A stretch of 64,000 bases of DNA from an uncultured Prevotellaceae bacterium (GCA_947302275.1 CAMYUW010000008.1:25999-89998), one strand, 5' to 3'. Shown: positions 45,452 through 54,115, counted from the first letter of the stretch. Numbers and translations are program-made. Notes: a model not told the origin generated them from the sequence alone.

Positions 45452-45709
45452 ATGTCAAAAGTTTGTCAAATCACCGGAAAGAAGGCGATCACGGGCAACA
45501 ACGTATCGCACTCGAAGCGCAGGACGAAACGCAAATTCAACGTTAACGTCTTCAACCGCAAGTTCTACTGGCCCGAGCAGGGACAGTGGGTCCGCTTGAC
45601 CGTATCGGCTTCAGGCTTGCGCAACATCAACAAGATGGGTCTTGACGCTGCTCTCAAGAAGGCAGCCGAGGATGGCCATCTCACTGAAATCGAAGTTATC
45701 AACAAGTAA
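45452..45709 (+). CDS. rpmB: 50S ribosomal protein L28 (bL28)
   Basis: An 85-aa ribosomal protein: [32 protein letters not shown] is the classical L28 N-terminus, followed by [16 protein letters not shown]. It is a component of the large subunit. First gene of the conserved rpmB-rpmG-DUF4295 operon, behind a leader of about 340 nt that may mediate feedback control. Confidence 0.97.
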   Translation: MSKVCQITGKKAITGNNVSHSKRRTKRKFNVNVFNRKFYWPEQGQWVRLTVSASGLRNINKMGLDAALKKAAEDGHLTEIEVINK

Positions 45710-45727
45710 GAAAGGAGCAACTGAATT

Positions 45728-45916
45728 ATGGCAAAGAAAGCAAAAGGTGATCGCGTGCAAGTCATTCTCGAGTGCACCGAGCAGAAGGGTACTGGCGTTC
45801 CCGGCATCAGCCGTTACATCACGACCAAGAACCGCAAGAACACCACCGAGCGTTTGGAGCTCAAGAAATACAACCCCTATCTGAAACGCATGACCGTTCA
45901 CAAGGAGATCAAGTAA
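45728..45916 (+). CDS. rpmG: 50S ribosomal protein L33 (bL33)
   Basis: A 62-aa ribosomal protein: [20 protein letters not shown], then [28 protein letters not shown], typical of bL33. The usual zinc-binding CxxC pairs are absent (only one Cys), so it is the Cys-minus, zinc-independent form. It lies 18 bp after rpmB in the same operon. Confidence 0.96.
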   Translation: MAKKAKGDRVQVILECTEQKGTGVPGISRYITTKNRKNTTERLELKKYNPYLKRMTVHKEIK

Positions 45917-45946
45917 TAACAACCCTTTAAACGACTATATAATTTT

Positions 45947-46096
45947 ATGGCAAAGAAAGTAGTTGCAACCCTTCAGACTGGTGAAGGACGCTCATGGAGC
46001 AAGGTGATCAAGATGGTCCGCTCCGAGAAGACTGGCGCTTACGTGTTTGAGGAGCGCATGGTCCCCAACGACAAGGTACAGGACTGGCTCAAGTAA
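45947..46096 (+). CDS. DUF4295 small ribosome-associated protein (possibly bL38)
   Basis: A 49-aa basic protein, MAKKVVATLQTGEGRSWSKV followed by IKMVRSEKTGAYVFEERMVPND and VQDWLK. DUF4295 proteins are specific to Bacteroidetes and always follow rpmG. To my knowledge a Flavobacterium ribosome structure assigned a small Bacteroidetes-specific subunit named bL38; I believe it corresponds to this family but could not check. It lies 30 bp after rpmG. In Bacteroides ftsY normally comes next, but here a strong terminator follows. Confidence 0.85.
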   Translation: MAKKVVATLQTGEGRSWSKVIKMVRSEKTGAYVFEERMVPNDKVQDWLK

Positions 46097-46119
46097 TTTG
46101 AGACCAGCCAGCATATCGA

Positions 46120-46153
46120 CCTGCCCGCACGCTGCAAGCCAGCTGCGGGCAGG
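46120..46153 (+). terminator. Terminator of the rpmB operon
   Basis: 10-bp stem CCTGCCCGCA / TGCGGGCAGG with inner GCTG/CAGC pairing, followed by CTTCTTTTT. Confidence 0.85.
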
Positions 46154-46216
46154 CTTCTTTTTGCACAACTGAAAAAACTGTCTCTTAAACCGTCCGTCCG
46201 ACCCATTTTTTTTCAT

Positions 46217-46224
46217 TAACTTTG
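46217..46224 (+). promoter_or_regulatory. Probable -7 box for the thioesterase-dprA unit
   Basis: TAACTTTG, 14 nt before the ATG at 46238. No clear -33 element at the usual distance. Confidence 0.5.
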
Positions 46225-46237
46225 TGCCCAATAACCA

Positions 46238-46657
46238 ATGATTGAGGACAAATACATATTCACGCTTGAGATTGCGGTGCGGGACTATGAACTCGACAGC
46301 GAGGGCATCGTCAACAACGCCATCTATCTGCATTATCTGGAGCACACGCGTCATGCCTTTGTCAAGCGGGAGGGCATCCCCTTTGGCAGCTTGACGAGTG
46401 ACGGCCTGATTCCTGTTGTGAGGCGCATGGAAATAGACTACCAGACGCCGTTGCGCACCGGTGACGTGATGCTCAGCCGTTTGTGGATTGAACGCAAAGG
46501 ACCTCGCTTTATCTTCCATCAGGACATTTTCAAGAAAGATGGCGGGGCAGCGGTTGTCAGTGCTGTAGTCACCATCGTTTGTATGGAAAAGGACGGGCGC
46601 ATCAACCGCGGAGACGACTTGGCCGCCCGCATCGCCCATTATCTGGAGGAATCATGA
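46238..46657 (+). CDS. Acyl-CoA thioesterase, 4HBT hotdog fold
   Basis: A 139-aa hotdog-fold enzyme: FTLEIAVRDYELDSEGIVNNAIYLHYLEHTRHAFV is the 4HBT signature, with Asp in YELDSEGIVNNAIY at the active-site position, then MEIDYQTPLRTGDVM and GPRFIFHQDIF. It hydrolyses acyl-CoA (or acyl-ACP) thioesters; the substrate is unknown. Its last codons overlap dprA by 4 bp (ATGA). The same pairing of a thioesterase with dprA is common in Bacteroidales. Confidence 0.88.
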   Translation: MIEDKYIFTLEIAVRDYELDSEGIVNNAIYLHYLEHTRHAFVKREGIPFGSLTSDGLIPVVRRMEIDYQTPLRTGDVMLSRLWIERKGPRFIFHQDIFKKDGGAAVVSAVVTIVCMEKDGRINRGDDLAARIAHYLEES

Positions 46658-47769
46658 CAGTCGGCAGCTACACACCATTGACCTACCGTATCGCCTTTGC
46701 CGGTTTGCAGGGTATGGGTATAGATTTGGCCCGCAAGCTGCTTGATGTTGTGGGCAGCGAGGAGCGTTTCTTCTCAATGAAAGAGAAAGAGTTGCGTACC
46801 CTCACTCGAGGCCGTAGCAAGATTTATACCGATGATTATCGGAGCGACTGCCTGCAACGGGCGGTAAAAGAGGAGGAATTTGTGCGCAATCACGGCATTG
46901 GAGCGACCTATTTTACTGATGAGGCCTATCCGCATCGTCTGCAAGAAGCGCCTGATGCCCCGGCAATGATTTATACCCTGGGCAAGTGTGACTTGGAAAG
47001 CGCTCATGTCGTGAGTGTCGTGGGCACACGTCATGCGACCCAGTATGGTATCCGCTTTTGTGACACGCTCATTGCCGATCTTGGCCAGCGGTTGCCTGAC
47101 CTTGTCGTGGTGAGTGGCTTGGCTTATGGCATCGATATCGCAGCCCATCGTGCGGCGCTCAAACACAACGTGCCGACAGTAGCGGTCCTGCCCCGAGGAC
47201 TCAACCGCATTTACCCCGCGTCCCATCGCAGCGATGCCATTGGCATCGTTAAGCAAGGTGGTATGCTGTTGACCGACTATACCAGCCAAGATGCGGTACA
47301 AAAGAGCAACTTCCTGGCGCGTAACCGCATTGTCGCTGCATTGAGTGACTGCACGGTGATTGTCGAGTCGGCAGGTTCGGGCGGAGCACTGGTGACTGCA
47401 TCGCTGGCGATGAGCTACAACCGTGATGTGATGGCTGTGCCGGGCCGTTGCGGTGATGAATACTCGACGGGCTGCAACAAGTTGATTGCAACCAACAAGG
47501 CGGCGCTTATCACCAGTGCCGATGACTTGATGGCTGCCATGCGCTGGGAGAGCCATAGCAGAGTTCCGCAGCAACTCGATCTGTTCCCCGAATTGACCAA
47601 GGAGGAGCAGGCCGTCGTCGATGTCATCCGCAGCCAGGGCGAGGTTCACCTGAATACCCTCGCCGACATCCTGCACCAGCCGGTCTATAAGTTGATGAGC
47701 GTCCTTGTCGAACTCGATTGCAAGAAAGTGATCGCCACCCTGCCTGGCTGCCGCTATACAGTTTTCTAA
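46654..47769 (+). CDS. dprA: DNA-processing protein DprA
   Basis: Binds incoming single-stranded DNA and loads RecA during natural transformation. 371 aa from the ATG that overlaps the thioesterase stop. Parts: N-terminal helical region with PLTYRIAFAGLQGMGIDLARKLL, then a Rossmann-like DprA domain with VSVVGTRHATQYG, VVSGLAYGIDIAAHRAAL, ESAGSGGALVTASLAMSYNR and VMAVPGRCGDEYSTGCNKLI. A C-terminal winged-helix (about 310-371) has VVDVIRSQGEVHLNTLADIL. Length is typical. Transcribed together with the thioesterase. Confidence 0.94.
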   Translation: MTVGSYTPLTYRIAFAGLQGMGIDLARKLLDVVGSEERFFSMKEKELRTLTRGRSKIYTDDYRSDCLQRAVKEEEFVRNHGIGATYFTDEAYPHRLQEAPDAPAMIYTLGKCDLESAHVVSVVGTRHATQYGIRFCDTLIADLGQRLPDLVVVSGLAYGIDIAAHRAALKHNVPTVAVLPRGLNRIYPASHRSDAIGIVKQGGMLLTDYTSQDAVQKSNFLARNRIVAALSDCTVIVESAGSGGALVTASLAMSYNRDVMAVPGRCGDEYSTGCNKLIATNKAALITSADDLMAAMRWESHSRVPQQLDLFPELTKEEQAVVDVIRSQGEVHLNTLADILHQPVYKLMSVLVELDCKKVIATLPGCRYTVF

Positions 47770-47815
47770 TCTCAATGCGGCAAATCTTTTTTTAGCATTT
47801 TTTAATGTATATGGT

Positions 47816-47846
47816 TTTGTCGAATTGCAATAAAGCAGTACCTTTG
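47816..47846 (+). promoter_or_regulatory. Promoter of the nucleoside phosphorylase gene
   Basis: TTTG (47816-47819) and TACCTTTG (47839-47846), spacing 19: close to consensus. Confidence 0.8.
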
Positions 47847-47891
47847 AATTTTCATTCTTAATTAAAAACGATTATTAAATTCCAATACGAT

Positions 47892-48773
47892 ATGAATACT
47901 GACAGAATCCCCGACTCTGAGTTTATCATCAACGATGATGGCTCTGCGTTCCACATCCATGTGAAACCTGAACAGTTGACCGACAACATTATCGTGTGCG
48001 GTGACCCCGGTCGCGTGACCATGATTGCGTCCTACTTTGACACCCAGGACTGGGAGACTTCTAGCCGTGAGTTCCATGCCATCGGCGGAACTTATCATGG
48101 CAAGCCTATCATGGCCCTGTCTCATGGCATCGGCCCTGACAACATTGATATTGTGATGACTGAGCTGGACGGCCTTGCCAACATTGACTTTGAGACCCGC
48201 ACACCGCGGGCCGAGCATCGCACGCTCAACATCGTGCGCATCGGCACTTCAGGCGGTTTGCAGCCCTATGTGCCTGTGGGAACTCCAGTCATTGCCTCCA
48301 AGGCTATCGGTTTTGACGGCGTCATCAACTACTATGCCGACCGCAACAAGGTGGCTGACCTCGACTTCGAGAAGCAGTTCTGTGATTTTGTGAAGTGGAA
48401 TAAGCTGTTTGCCAGACCTTACGTCATCGATGCCGACCCGTGGCTGGTCGAGAAAATCGGACGTGACGACATGGTGAGGGGCTACACGATTTCGGCAGTG
48501 GGCTTTTACGGTCCTCAGGGACGCCGAGTGCGCTTAGATTTGGCTGAGCCCGAACTGAACAGCCGCATCGAGCAGTTTGAGTACAACGGTGGACACATCA
48601 CTAACTACGAGATGGAGAGCAGCGCCCTGCAGGGCATGGCAGCCATGCTGGGACACCGCGCCATGACCGTATGCTCCATCATTGCCAACCGCGTTGCCAC
48701 CGACGTCAACCCCAACTACAAGACTGCTGTCGAGGATCTGGTGAAGACCGTCCTTGACCGCTTGTCGGAATAG
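47892..48773 (+). CDS. Nucleoside phosphorylase (uridine phosphorylase-like)
   Basis: A 293-aa cytoplasmic enzyme of the PNP/UDP superfamily: phosphate- and nucleoside-binding motifs IIVCGDPGRVTMIASYF, MALSHGIGPDNIDIVMTELD, IVRIGTSGGLQPYVPVGTPV and ITNYEMESSALQGMAAMLGH (Glu and Met at the ribose site). It splits nucleosides to base and ribose-1-phosphate for salvage; uridine is the most likely substrate (inference). Monocistronic, bounded by a strong promoter and the terminator at 48805. Confidence 0.88.
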   Translation: MNTDRIPDSEFIINDDGSAFHIHVKPEQLTDNIIVCGDPGRVTMIASYFDTQDWETSSREFHAIGGTYHGKPIMALSHGIGPDNIDIVMTELDGLANIDFETRTPRAEHRTLNIVRIGTSGGLQPYVPVGTPVIASKAIGFDGVINYYADRNKVADLDFEKQFCDFVKWNKLFARPYVIDADPWLVEKIGRDDMVRGYTISAVGFYGPQGRRVRLDLAEPELNSRIEQFEYNGGHITNYEMESSALQGMAAMLGHRAMTVCSIIANRVATDVNPNYKTAVEDLVKTVLDRLSE

Positions 48774-48804
48774 TGATAAACCAGATTGTTTATCATTGAG
48801 TTTT

Positions 48805-48836
48805 AGGCCTTGTGACTTTTGGTAGTCTCAAGGCCT
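48805..48836 (+). terminator. Terminator after the phosphorylase
   Basis: AGGCCTTGTGACT / AGTCTCAAGGCCT, 13-bp stem with one mismatch, followed by TTTTTAATG. Confidence 0.85.
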
Positions 48837-48951
48837 TTTTAATGCCAAATTGACTAACAAAAGAAAAAAAACCTTAAAACATAATGTTGATATAATATTC
48901 TGTGATACCGTTTCGTTATTAAGATGAAACAATTTTAAAACAGGACTGCCT

Positions 48952-49110
48952 ATGCACAAAATGACTACTTCGACTAACAAAAACAATGACGTTATTACTG
49001 CTCTCAAGCGCCCTAAAAAGGCTACGATTGAATTTCTTAAGCAGTTTGCCCGCGCTTACCAGTATAACGCCGAGTTGCCGAGAGGATTAGAGTCGATGAT
49101 TGTCAACTGA
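48952..49110 (+). CDS. Small conserved Bacteroidales protein (52 aa)
   Basis: Encodes 52 residues from ATG to TGA: MHKMTTSTNKNNDVITALKR followed by a helical part with EFLKQFARAYQYNAELPRGL and ending MIVN. The LKQFARAY...LP.GL...N pattern recurs, from memory, in short hypothetical proteins across Bacteroidales, often between unrelated genes. Function is unknown. It sits alone between a strong terminator (48836) and the cdsA promoter. The whole gene is only 159 bp and could be missed by standard annotation. Confidence 0.6.
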   Translation: MHKMTTSTNKNNDVITALKRPKKATIEFLKQFARAYQYNAELPRGLESMIVN

Positions 49111-49139
49111 GACAATCCAGCCCCCTCTCCAAGGAAAAA

Positions 49140-49179
49140 GAAGCCTTCTCCCGAGATGTGATGCACAGGGGAAGGCTTC
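49140..49179. terminator. Hairpin after the 52-aa small protein
   Basis: GAAGCCTTC(T)CCC / GGGGAAGGCTTC stem with one bulge. The T-run (CTTCTTTTTCC) is on the minus strand; on the plus strand it is followed by ATCGTTTG. Confidence 0.6.
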
Positions 49180-49238
49180 ATCGTTTGTGCAGGAGGATTA
49201 TCCAACCTGCCATTTTCCACCAACAAGGGGATATGGTA

Positions 49239-49269
49239 TTGCCCAATTCATGATAAAATTGTAAATTTG
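49239..49269 (+). promoter_or_regulatory. Promoter of cdsA
   Basis: TTG (49239-49241) and TAAATTTG (49262-49269), spacing 20, 22 nt before the ATG. Confidence 0.7.
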
Positions 49270-49291
49270 CACCCAGTAATAAAGAAGAGAC

Positions 49292-50140
49292 ATGATAAAT
49301 GTGATGAAACGCATCCTGTCGGGTGCCATATACATAGCGTTGATAGTGGGAGCGATCCTGCTGCTGGATAATTCACCAGTAATGTATCTGCTGGTGTTCC
49401 CGCTGCTCATCGTGCTGGGCATCGGTGAAATGGTGACAATGGCCAAGAATGACGCAGCCCAGTCGTGGCTGGTGAATGTTATCGACATGCTGGGCGGCGT
49501 GGGCTTGTTTGTCGCTTTCTACATGCACTATGAGGGTGAGACGATGCAGTCGCGTGCGTTGTGGCTATTGCCTGTCGCATTCTATGTGATCATACGATGC
49601 ATTGTGCAGCTTTATCGTCCGCAACAGAATGCGCTCCACAGCTTGGAGCGATCCTTTTTCTCCTTGGGCTATGTGGCCCTGCCTGTCTCTTTGCTCAACT
49701 GTATCATGAGTATCACTGCACCGCGTCTGCTGCTGGGCATGTTCATATTCATCTGGCTCTATGATACCGGTGCCTATTGTGTAGGCATGTTGTTGGGGCG
49801 TCATCGCTTGTTCGAACGTATTTCTCCTAAAAAATCTTGGGAGGGCGTGATAGGTGGCGTGGCTGCATGTATTGCCGGAGCCTATGCGACCCACTATTGG
49901 TTTGATGAATTTTTCCAGGTGCCGGAACTCGCTACTTGGGTCGGCTTGAGTGTTGTGGTGGCTGTGTTTGCCACATTTGGCGATCTGGTCGAGTCACTCA
50001 TCAAGCGTAGCGTCGGTGTCAAGGATTCGGGCAGTATCCTGCCTGGCCATGGCGGCATTCTGGACCGCATCGACAGCCTGCTGCAGGTGGCTCCCGCTGT
50101 GCTCATCTATCTGTTGCTTATTGTCCCCAATATCCATTGA
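49292..50140 (+). CDS. cdsA: Phosphatidate cytidylyltransferase
   Basis: Makes CDP-diacylglycerol from phosphatidate and CTP in the inner membrane, the branch point of phospholipid synthesis. 282 aa with about seven membrane segments. The CdsA signature is at the C-terminus: SVGVKDSGSILPGHGGILDRIDSLLQVAP. Also KKSWEGVIGGVAACIAG and LFATFGDLVESLIKR-like VVAVFATFGDLVESLIKRS. Followed after 12 bp by the MltF-like gene, so the two probably form an operon. Confidence 0.93.
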   Translation: MINVMKRILSGAIYIALIVGAILLLDNSPVMYLLVFPLLIVLGIGEMVTMAKNDAAQSWLVNVIDMLGGVGLFVAFYMHYEGETMQSRALWLLPVAFYVIIRCIVQLYRPQQNALHSLERSFFSLGYVALPVSLLNCIMSITAPRLLLGMFIFIWLYDTGAYCVGMLLGRHRLFERISPKKSWEGVIGGVAACIAGAYATHYWFDEFFQVPELATWVGLSVVVAVFATFGDLVESLIKRSVGVKDSGSILPGHGGILDRIDSLLQVAPAVLIYLLLIVPNIH

Positions 50141-50152
50141 TGATTCGACTTC

Positions 50153-51532
50153 ATGCGCGGTATTATCCCATCCTTGGTTCTGGCGTTATTGCTGTCGCTT
50201 GTGGTCTCATGTGGCGGCAATCAGCAGTCTGAAGCTCCTCATCACGAGTTGCCCGACACGCTCACCGTGGGTACGTTATATAGCCCAACAGGCTTTTTTA
50301 TCCTCAAAGGTGACACCATGGGATATGACTATGACCGCATCTGTGATTTCGCGCGCTCCAACGGAATTGCCCTGCGGTTCAAGGTGGCTCGCAGTATGCC
50401 CGACCTGTTGAAGATGCTGGAAAAGCGGATGGTTGATGTCCTTGCATGCGAGATTCCCGTCACGGCCGAATACAAGTCGCGCGTACTGCATTGTGGAGCT
50501 GTCAACGAGACCTATCAGGTGCTTGTTCAGCACAGTGGCAAGGGTATGATTCACGATGTGACCGAGCTCATTGGCCGCGATGTGTATGTCGAGAGGGGTT
50601 CCAAGTATGAGTCCCGCCTGCACAACCTTGACAATGAGGTGGGGGGCGGTATCAATATCCACACGGTGGAGGGCGAAGCGGCTCTGCCCACCGAACTGAT
50701 TCAGCGCGTGTCAAGACGGGAAATCGACTTCACGATCTTTGACAGCGACATTGCCCAGATGAACCTGACCTACTATGACAGCATCAACATCCAGTTGAGG
50801 GTGGGGTTTGCCCAACGGTCGTCATGGGCTGTCTCCAAGCGTGACCAGTGGCTGGCCGACAGTATTAACGTGTGGGCAGCCAGCAGCAACGCTCAGGAGT
50901 ATTCCAAGCAAGCCCTTAAGCACTACTTTGAGGTGAACCGTGGTCCCAAACCCGATTCGGTTAAGGTGGATACTATGGCAGTGACCCCGCCTGGCGGTAT
51001 CTCTCCCTATGATCCTCTTTTCAAGCAGTATGCTAAGGAAATCGGGTGGGATTGGCGCCTGCTGGCCTCAATCGCCTATTGTGAGTCAGGATTTGACCCC
51101 AATGCGACCTCATGGATGGGAGCCCGTGGCCTGATGCAGGTCATGCCCAAGACGGCTAAATCGTTTGGTGCCCAAGAGAATGAGTTGGGCAACCCCGAGG
51201 TGAGCATTCGCGTGGCCTCCAAGATTCTGAAGGAACTAGACGCCATCATGCGTGGCCGCACAGGTCCCGGTGACCGCATCAGGTTCGTTCTCGCAGCCTA
51301 CAATGCCGGCTCGGGCCATGTGACCGACGCCATAGCGTTAGCGCGCAAGTATGATCTCAATCCCCGCGTGTGGAGCGAGAACGTTGAGCAGGCCATGTTG
51401 TGGAAGATGGATCCCGAGTACTATAATGACTCGGTATGTACCAATGGCTACTGTCGTGGCACTGAGCCTGTGGACTATGTGGTCAAGGTGCTCAACTGCT
51501 ATAATAACTACAAGAAGAACTATAAGAAATAG
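50153..51532 (+). CDS. MltF-like lytic transglycosylase lipoprotein
   Basis: A 459-aa lipoprotein: signal MRGIIPSLVLALLLSLVVSC, lipidated Cys20. Residues 40-270 form a substrate-binding (SBP_bac_3-like) domain (DTLTVGTLYSPTGFFILKGDTMG, VYVERGSKYESRL, ISRREIDFTIFDSDIA-like RREIDFTIFDSDIA). From about 285 follows an SLT lysozyme-like domain with catalytic Glu in LLASIAYCESGFDPNA and AYNAGSGHVTDAIALARKY. Family role: cleavage of peptidoglycan glycan strands at the membrane. It follows cdsA by 12 bp. Confidence 0.88.
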   Translation: MRGIIPSLVLALLLSLVVSCGGNQQSEAPHHELPDTLTVGTLYSPTGFFILKGDTMGYDYDRICDFARSNGIALRFKVARSMPDLLKMLEKRMVDVLACEIPVTAEYKSRVLHCGAVNETYQVLVQHSGKGMIHDVTELIGRDVYVERGSKYESRLHNLDNEVGGGINIHTVEGEAALPTELIQRVSRREIDFTIFDSDIAQMNLTYYDSINIQLRVGFAQRSSWAVSKRDQWLADSINVWAASSNAQEYSKQALKHYFEVNRGPKPDSVKVDTMAVTPPGGISPYDPLFKQYAKEIGWDWRLLASIAYCESGFDPNATSWMGARGLMQVMPKTAKSFGAQENELGNPEVSIRVASKILKELDAIMRGRTGPGDRIRFVLAAYNAGSGHVTDAIALARKYDLNPRVWSENVEQAMLWKMDPEYYNDSVCTNGYCRGTEPVDYVVKVLNCYNNYKKNYKK

Positions 51533-51565
51533 ATTTTTTACTAAACAAATAAGAATATAAACATC

Positions 51566-52117
51566 ATGAGAAAGAAACAATTAGTAGTCGCTACCGTTGT
51601 GGCGCTCTCCGCATCGATGATGATGCAGTCCTGCATTGGCAGTTTCGCTTTGTATAATAAAGTTAAGGATTGGAATGAACACGTGGGCACCAAGTTTGTG
51701 AACGAGATTGTATTTGTGGCCATGTGGATATTACCCGTCTATGAGTTGAGTTTTGCTGCCGACCTGTTTATTCTTAACAGCATTGAGTTCTGGTCGGGCG
51801 AGAATCCCGCATTGGCTCAGACCAAGGTCGTTGACGGTAAGGATGCCAAGTATTTGGTAGCCAGCAATGAGGAGGGTTACACCATTACCAACATGAAGAC
51901 CAAGCAGGTGACCCGCTTCAACTTTGATGCCAAGGACAACTCGTGGTCAATCGAGAACAATGGAGAAGAGGTGAAACTGTTCACCTTTGTGGATGATACC
52001 CACGTTGATGTACTCACCCGTGATGGCAGCTACACCCGCGTTGAGCTTTCACAGCCTGGCGTTTTGGCCTATCAGCAGTTGGCTGGCATCGGCGGGGTTG
52101 CCTTTGCCCTGAAGTAA
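51566..52117 (+). CDS. DUF3332 family protein
   Basis: A 183-aa protein with a lipoprotein-type start (MRKKQLVVATVVALSASMMMQSC, possible lipidation at Cys23). The conserved DUF3332 core GSFALYNKVKDWNEHVGTKFVNEIVFVAMWILPVYELSFAADLFILNSIEFW contains two hydrophobic segments, and a soluble beta-rich C-terminus follows. DUF3332 proteins occur in Bacteroidetes and gammaproteobacteria with no assigned function. It lies 33 bp after the transglycosylase and may share its transcript. Confidence 0.82.
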   Translation: MRKKQLVVATVVALSASMMMQSCIGSFALYNKVKDWNEHVGTKFVNEIVFVAMWILPVYELSFAADLFILNSIEFWSGENPALAQTKVVDGKDAKYLVASNEEGYTITNMKTKQVTRFNFDAKDNSWSIENNGEEVKLFTFVDDTHVDVLTRDGSYTRVELSQPGVLAYQQLAGIGGVAFALK

Positions 52118-52250
52118 TCTTTTTTTCAAAATAACATCAAGCAGGTGTGTCATAATTCATTCGTTGCAAATTGAATCGCGCATCACGCGCGAACCTTTTA
52201 GCACGGCGAAATCAAATTATGGCACATCGGATTGAATATGGAGTAAGCCT

Positions 52251-53102
52251 ATGAAATACTATATTGTTGACGCATTTACCGATGTCGCCTTTGGCGGCAA
52301 TCCCGCTGGCGTCGTATTATTGGAACAGGGGACACCGTTTCCCGAAGAAAAGTTGATGCAGCAGGTGGCTGCCGAATTGAGATTTCCCGAGACCGCTTTT
52401 GTGCAGCAGAATGGCCCCGACGAGTTCACCGTGCGTTATTTCACACCATGCAGCGAGGTGGATTTGTGTGGCCATGCCACCATCGCCACTTTTGGGCTGA
52501 TGACCAAGCAGGGCATTATCCAGCCTGGTGCCGTCTGCCGTAACCACACCCTTGCAGGCGAACTTGAGGTGAAAGTGGATGATAAAGTCATGATGCAGAT
52601 GGCGCAGCCCAAGGTCATCGTGCCGCTGCTGGACGTGGAGTACCTGCATGATATCATGTCCGGGATGAATAGGATTGAATGGCCTGTAATGCCTGTGGAG
52701 GTCATCTCGACGGGTTTGCCTGATATCATCATGCCTGTGGGCTCTGTTTCGGGCTTGAATGCCTTGAAACCAGATATGGACGCCCTTACCGAATTAAGCC
52801 GTGAGTTGAATGTAATCGGCGTTCACGCCTTTGCCCTCAGCGATGACGGCTATACAGCCCACGTGCGCAATTTTGCACCCTTGTATGGTGTCCCCGAGGA
52901 GTCGGCCACTGGCACTGCCAATGCGGCCCTGAACTACTACCTGTACCGCCGCAACATCGTCAAGCATGACCAGGAATGCCGGTTCATGCAGGGCGAGGTG
53001 ATGCAGCGCCCATCGGTAGTAGCAACCACCATGACCAAGGATGGCACCGTCTATGTGGGCGGTCACAGTGCCATCGTCGCCAGTGGCGAGTTGCTCGTGT
53101 GA
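52251..53102 (+). CDS. PhzF-family isomerase
   Basis: A 283-aa protein of the PhzF/diaminopimelate epimerase-like fold: YYIVDAFTDVAFGGNPAGVV at the N-terminus, GHATIATFGLM, RNFAPLYGVPEESATGTANAAL in the second half. Members catalyse isomerisations in secondary metabolism, but most, including those in gut Bacteroidetes, have no known substrate. No biosynthetic cluster is around it, so it is probably a housekeeping paralogue. The 133-bp gap upstream carries an imperfect inverted repeat (TGTGTCATAATT / AATTATGGCACA, 52146-52226). Confidence 0.87.
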   Translation: MKYYIVDAFTDVAFGGNPAGVVLLEQGTPFPEEKLMQQVAAELRFPETAFVQQNGPDEFTVRYFTPCSEVDLCGHATIATFGLMTKQGIIQPGAVCRNHTLAGELEVKVDDKVMMQMAQPKVIVPLLDVEYLHDIMSGMNRIEWPVMPVEVISTGLPDIIMPVGSVSGLNALKPDMDALTELSRELNVIGVHAFALSDDGYTAHVRNFAPLYGVPEESATGTANAALNYYLYRRNIVKHDQECRFMQGEVMQRPSVVATTMTKDGTVYVGGHSAIVASGELLV

Positions 53103-53121
53103 TGACACGGCAGTGATTCAG

Positions 53122-54051
53122 TTATTTGAAAAATTTGCTGTGGCGTAGGAATAAGTATCCGATGGCTATCAGAACGATTGAGATGAAGATAGCCAGAGGA
53201 AATCCAAGCCACCAGCTTTCCATGCCATTCGGCACATTCATGCCGTAATAACCGGCTACCACGGTGGGGATCATCAACAGGATGGTCACCACCGTGAGCG
53301 TTTTCATGATGCGGTTCAGGTTGTTACCGATGATCGACGAGTAGGTCTCCTGCTGGCGTTCCAGGATGTCGTTGTAGATGCTGGCAGTGTCGAGGGCCTG
53401 TTGGGTCTCAATCTCGACATCTTCGAGCAGGTCTTCGTCGTGGGGCAGTATGCGCAGGCGTTTCTTGAGTCGGGCCAGTACGGTCATGTTGCCATTGAGC
53501 GAGGTGATGAAGTAAATCAGGAATTTGCCCAGTCCCATCGTGCGCATCAGCTCGTCGTTATCCATCTTCTGCTCCAGTCGCTCTTCGGCGGCATTCATCA
53601 TTGCGTTCATCTGCTTGAGGTACTTGAGGTACCACACCGAAGTGGACAGCATCAATGACAACAACAAGTCATAACCCTTGCAGTTGTTGATGTGGCGTTG
53701 CTTGCTCCAGCGGATGAAATCGTCGAGCACCTCGTTGTCATAATAGTTGACTGTGATAAACACGTCGTCGCGTATCATGATGGTCAATGGCGCGGTCGAA
53801 AACACGGTTTCGCCGTCCTCGTCGATGCTCTTGTTAGGCACGCGCACAAAGACCAGCGTCCAGTTATCCTCATGGTCCACGCGAGGGCGCTCTTCAATGT
53901 CCTTGGCGTCATGGGTGAAGTCGGGCACAGCAAAGCGCTCCTTCAATACCGACAAATCTTCGTCGGTCGGCTTGGTTGCCTTAATCCAGCATCCCGATTT
54001 CCACTGATTAATCTCGCTGAATCCATCCTTGCATTTCCAATAACTGATCAT
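53122..54051 (-). CDS. corA: CorA-type Mg2+/Co2+ transporter
   Basis: A 309-aa CorA/MIT-superfamily channel. A large N-terminal cytoplasmic domain (MISYWKCKDGFSEINQWKSG, then long helices LSVLKERF and EERLEQKMDNDELM) precedes two C-terminal membrane helices (TVVTILLMIPTVVAGYYGMN, LAIFISIVLIAIGYLFLRHS). The pore signature YGMN is present, and a basic KFFK tail follows. Forms homopentamers that import Mg2+. It has its own promoter (54086-54115). Confidence 0.93.
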   Translation of the reverse strand: MISYWKCKDGFSEINQWKSGCWIKATKPTDEDLSVLKERFAVPDFTHDAKDIEERPRVDHEDNWTLVFVRVPNKSIDEDGETVFSTAPLTIMIRDDVFITVNYYDNEVLDDFIRWSKQRHINNCKGYDLLLSLMLSTSVWYLKYLKQMNAMMNAAEERLEQKMDNDELMRTMGLGKFLIYFITSLNGNMTVLARLKKRLRILPHDEDLLEDVEIETQQALDTASIYNDILERQQETYSSIIGNNLNRIMKTLTVVTILLMIPTVVAGYYGMNVPNGMESWWLGFPLAIFISIVLIAIGYLFLRHSKFFK

Positions 54052-54085
54052 AGCCCTTCATTATAATTAAAGAAACTCTGCACCG

Positions 54086-54115
54086 CAAAGGTAACGTTTT
54101 TACCCAACATAACAA
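54086..54115 (-). promoter_or_regulatory. Promoter of corA
   Basis: Minus-strand TACCTTTG is seen as CAAAGGTA at 54086-54093; -33 TTG as CAA at 54113-54115; spacing 19. Confidence 0.75.
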
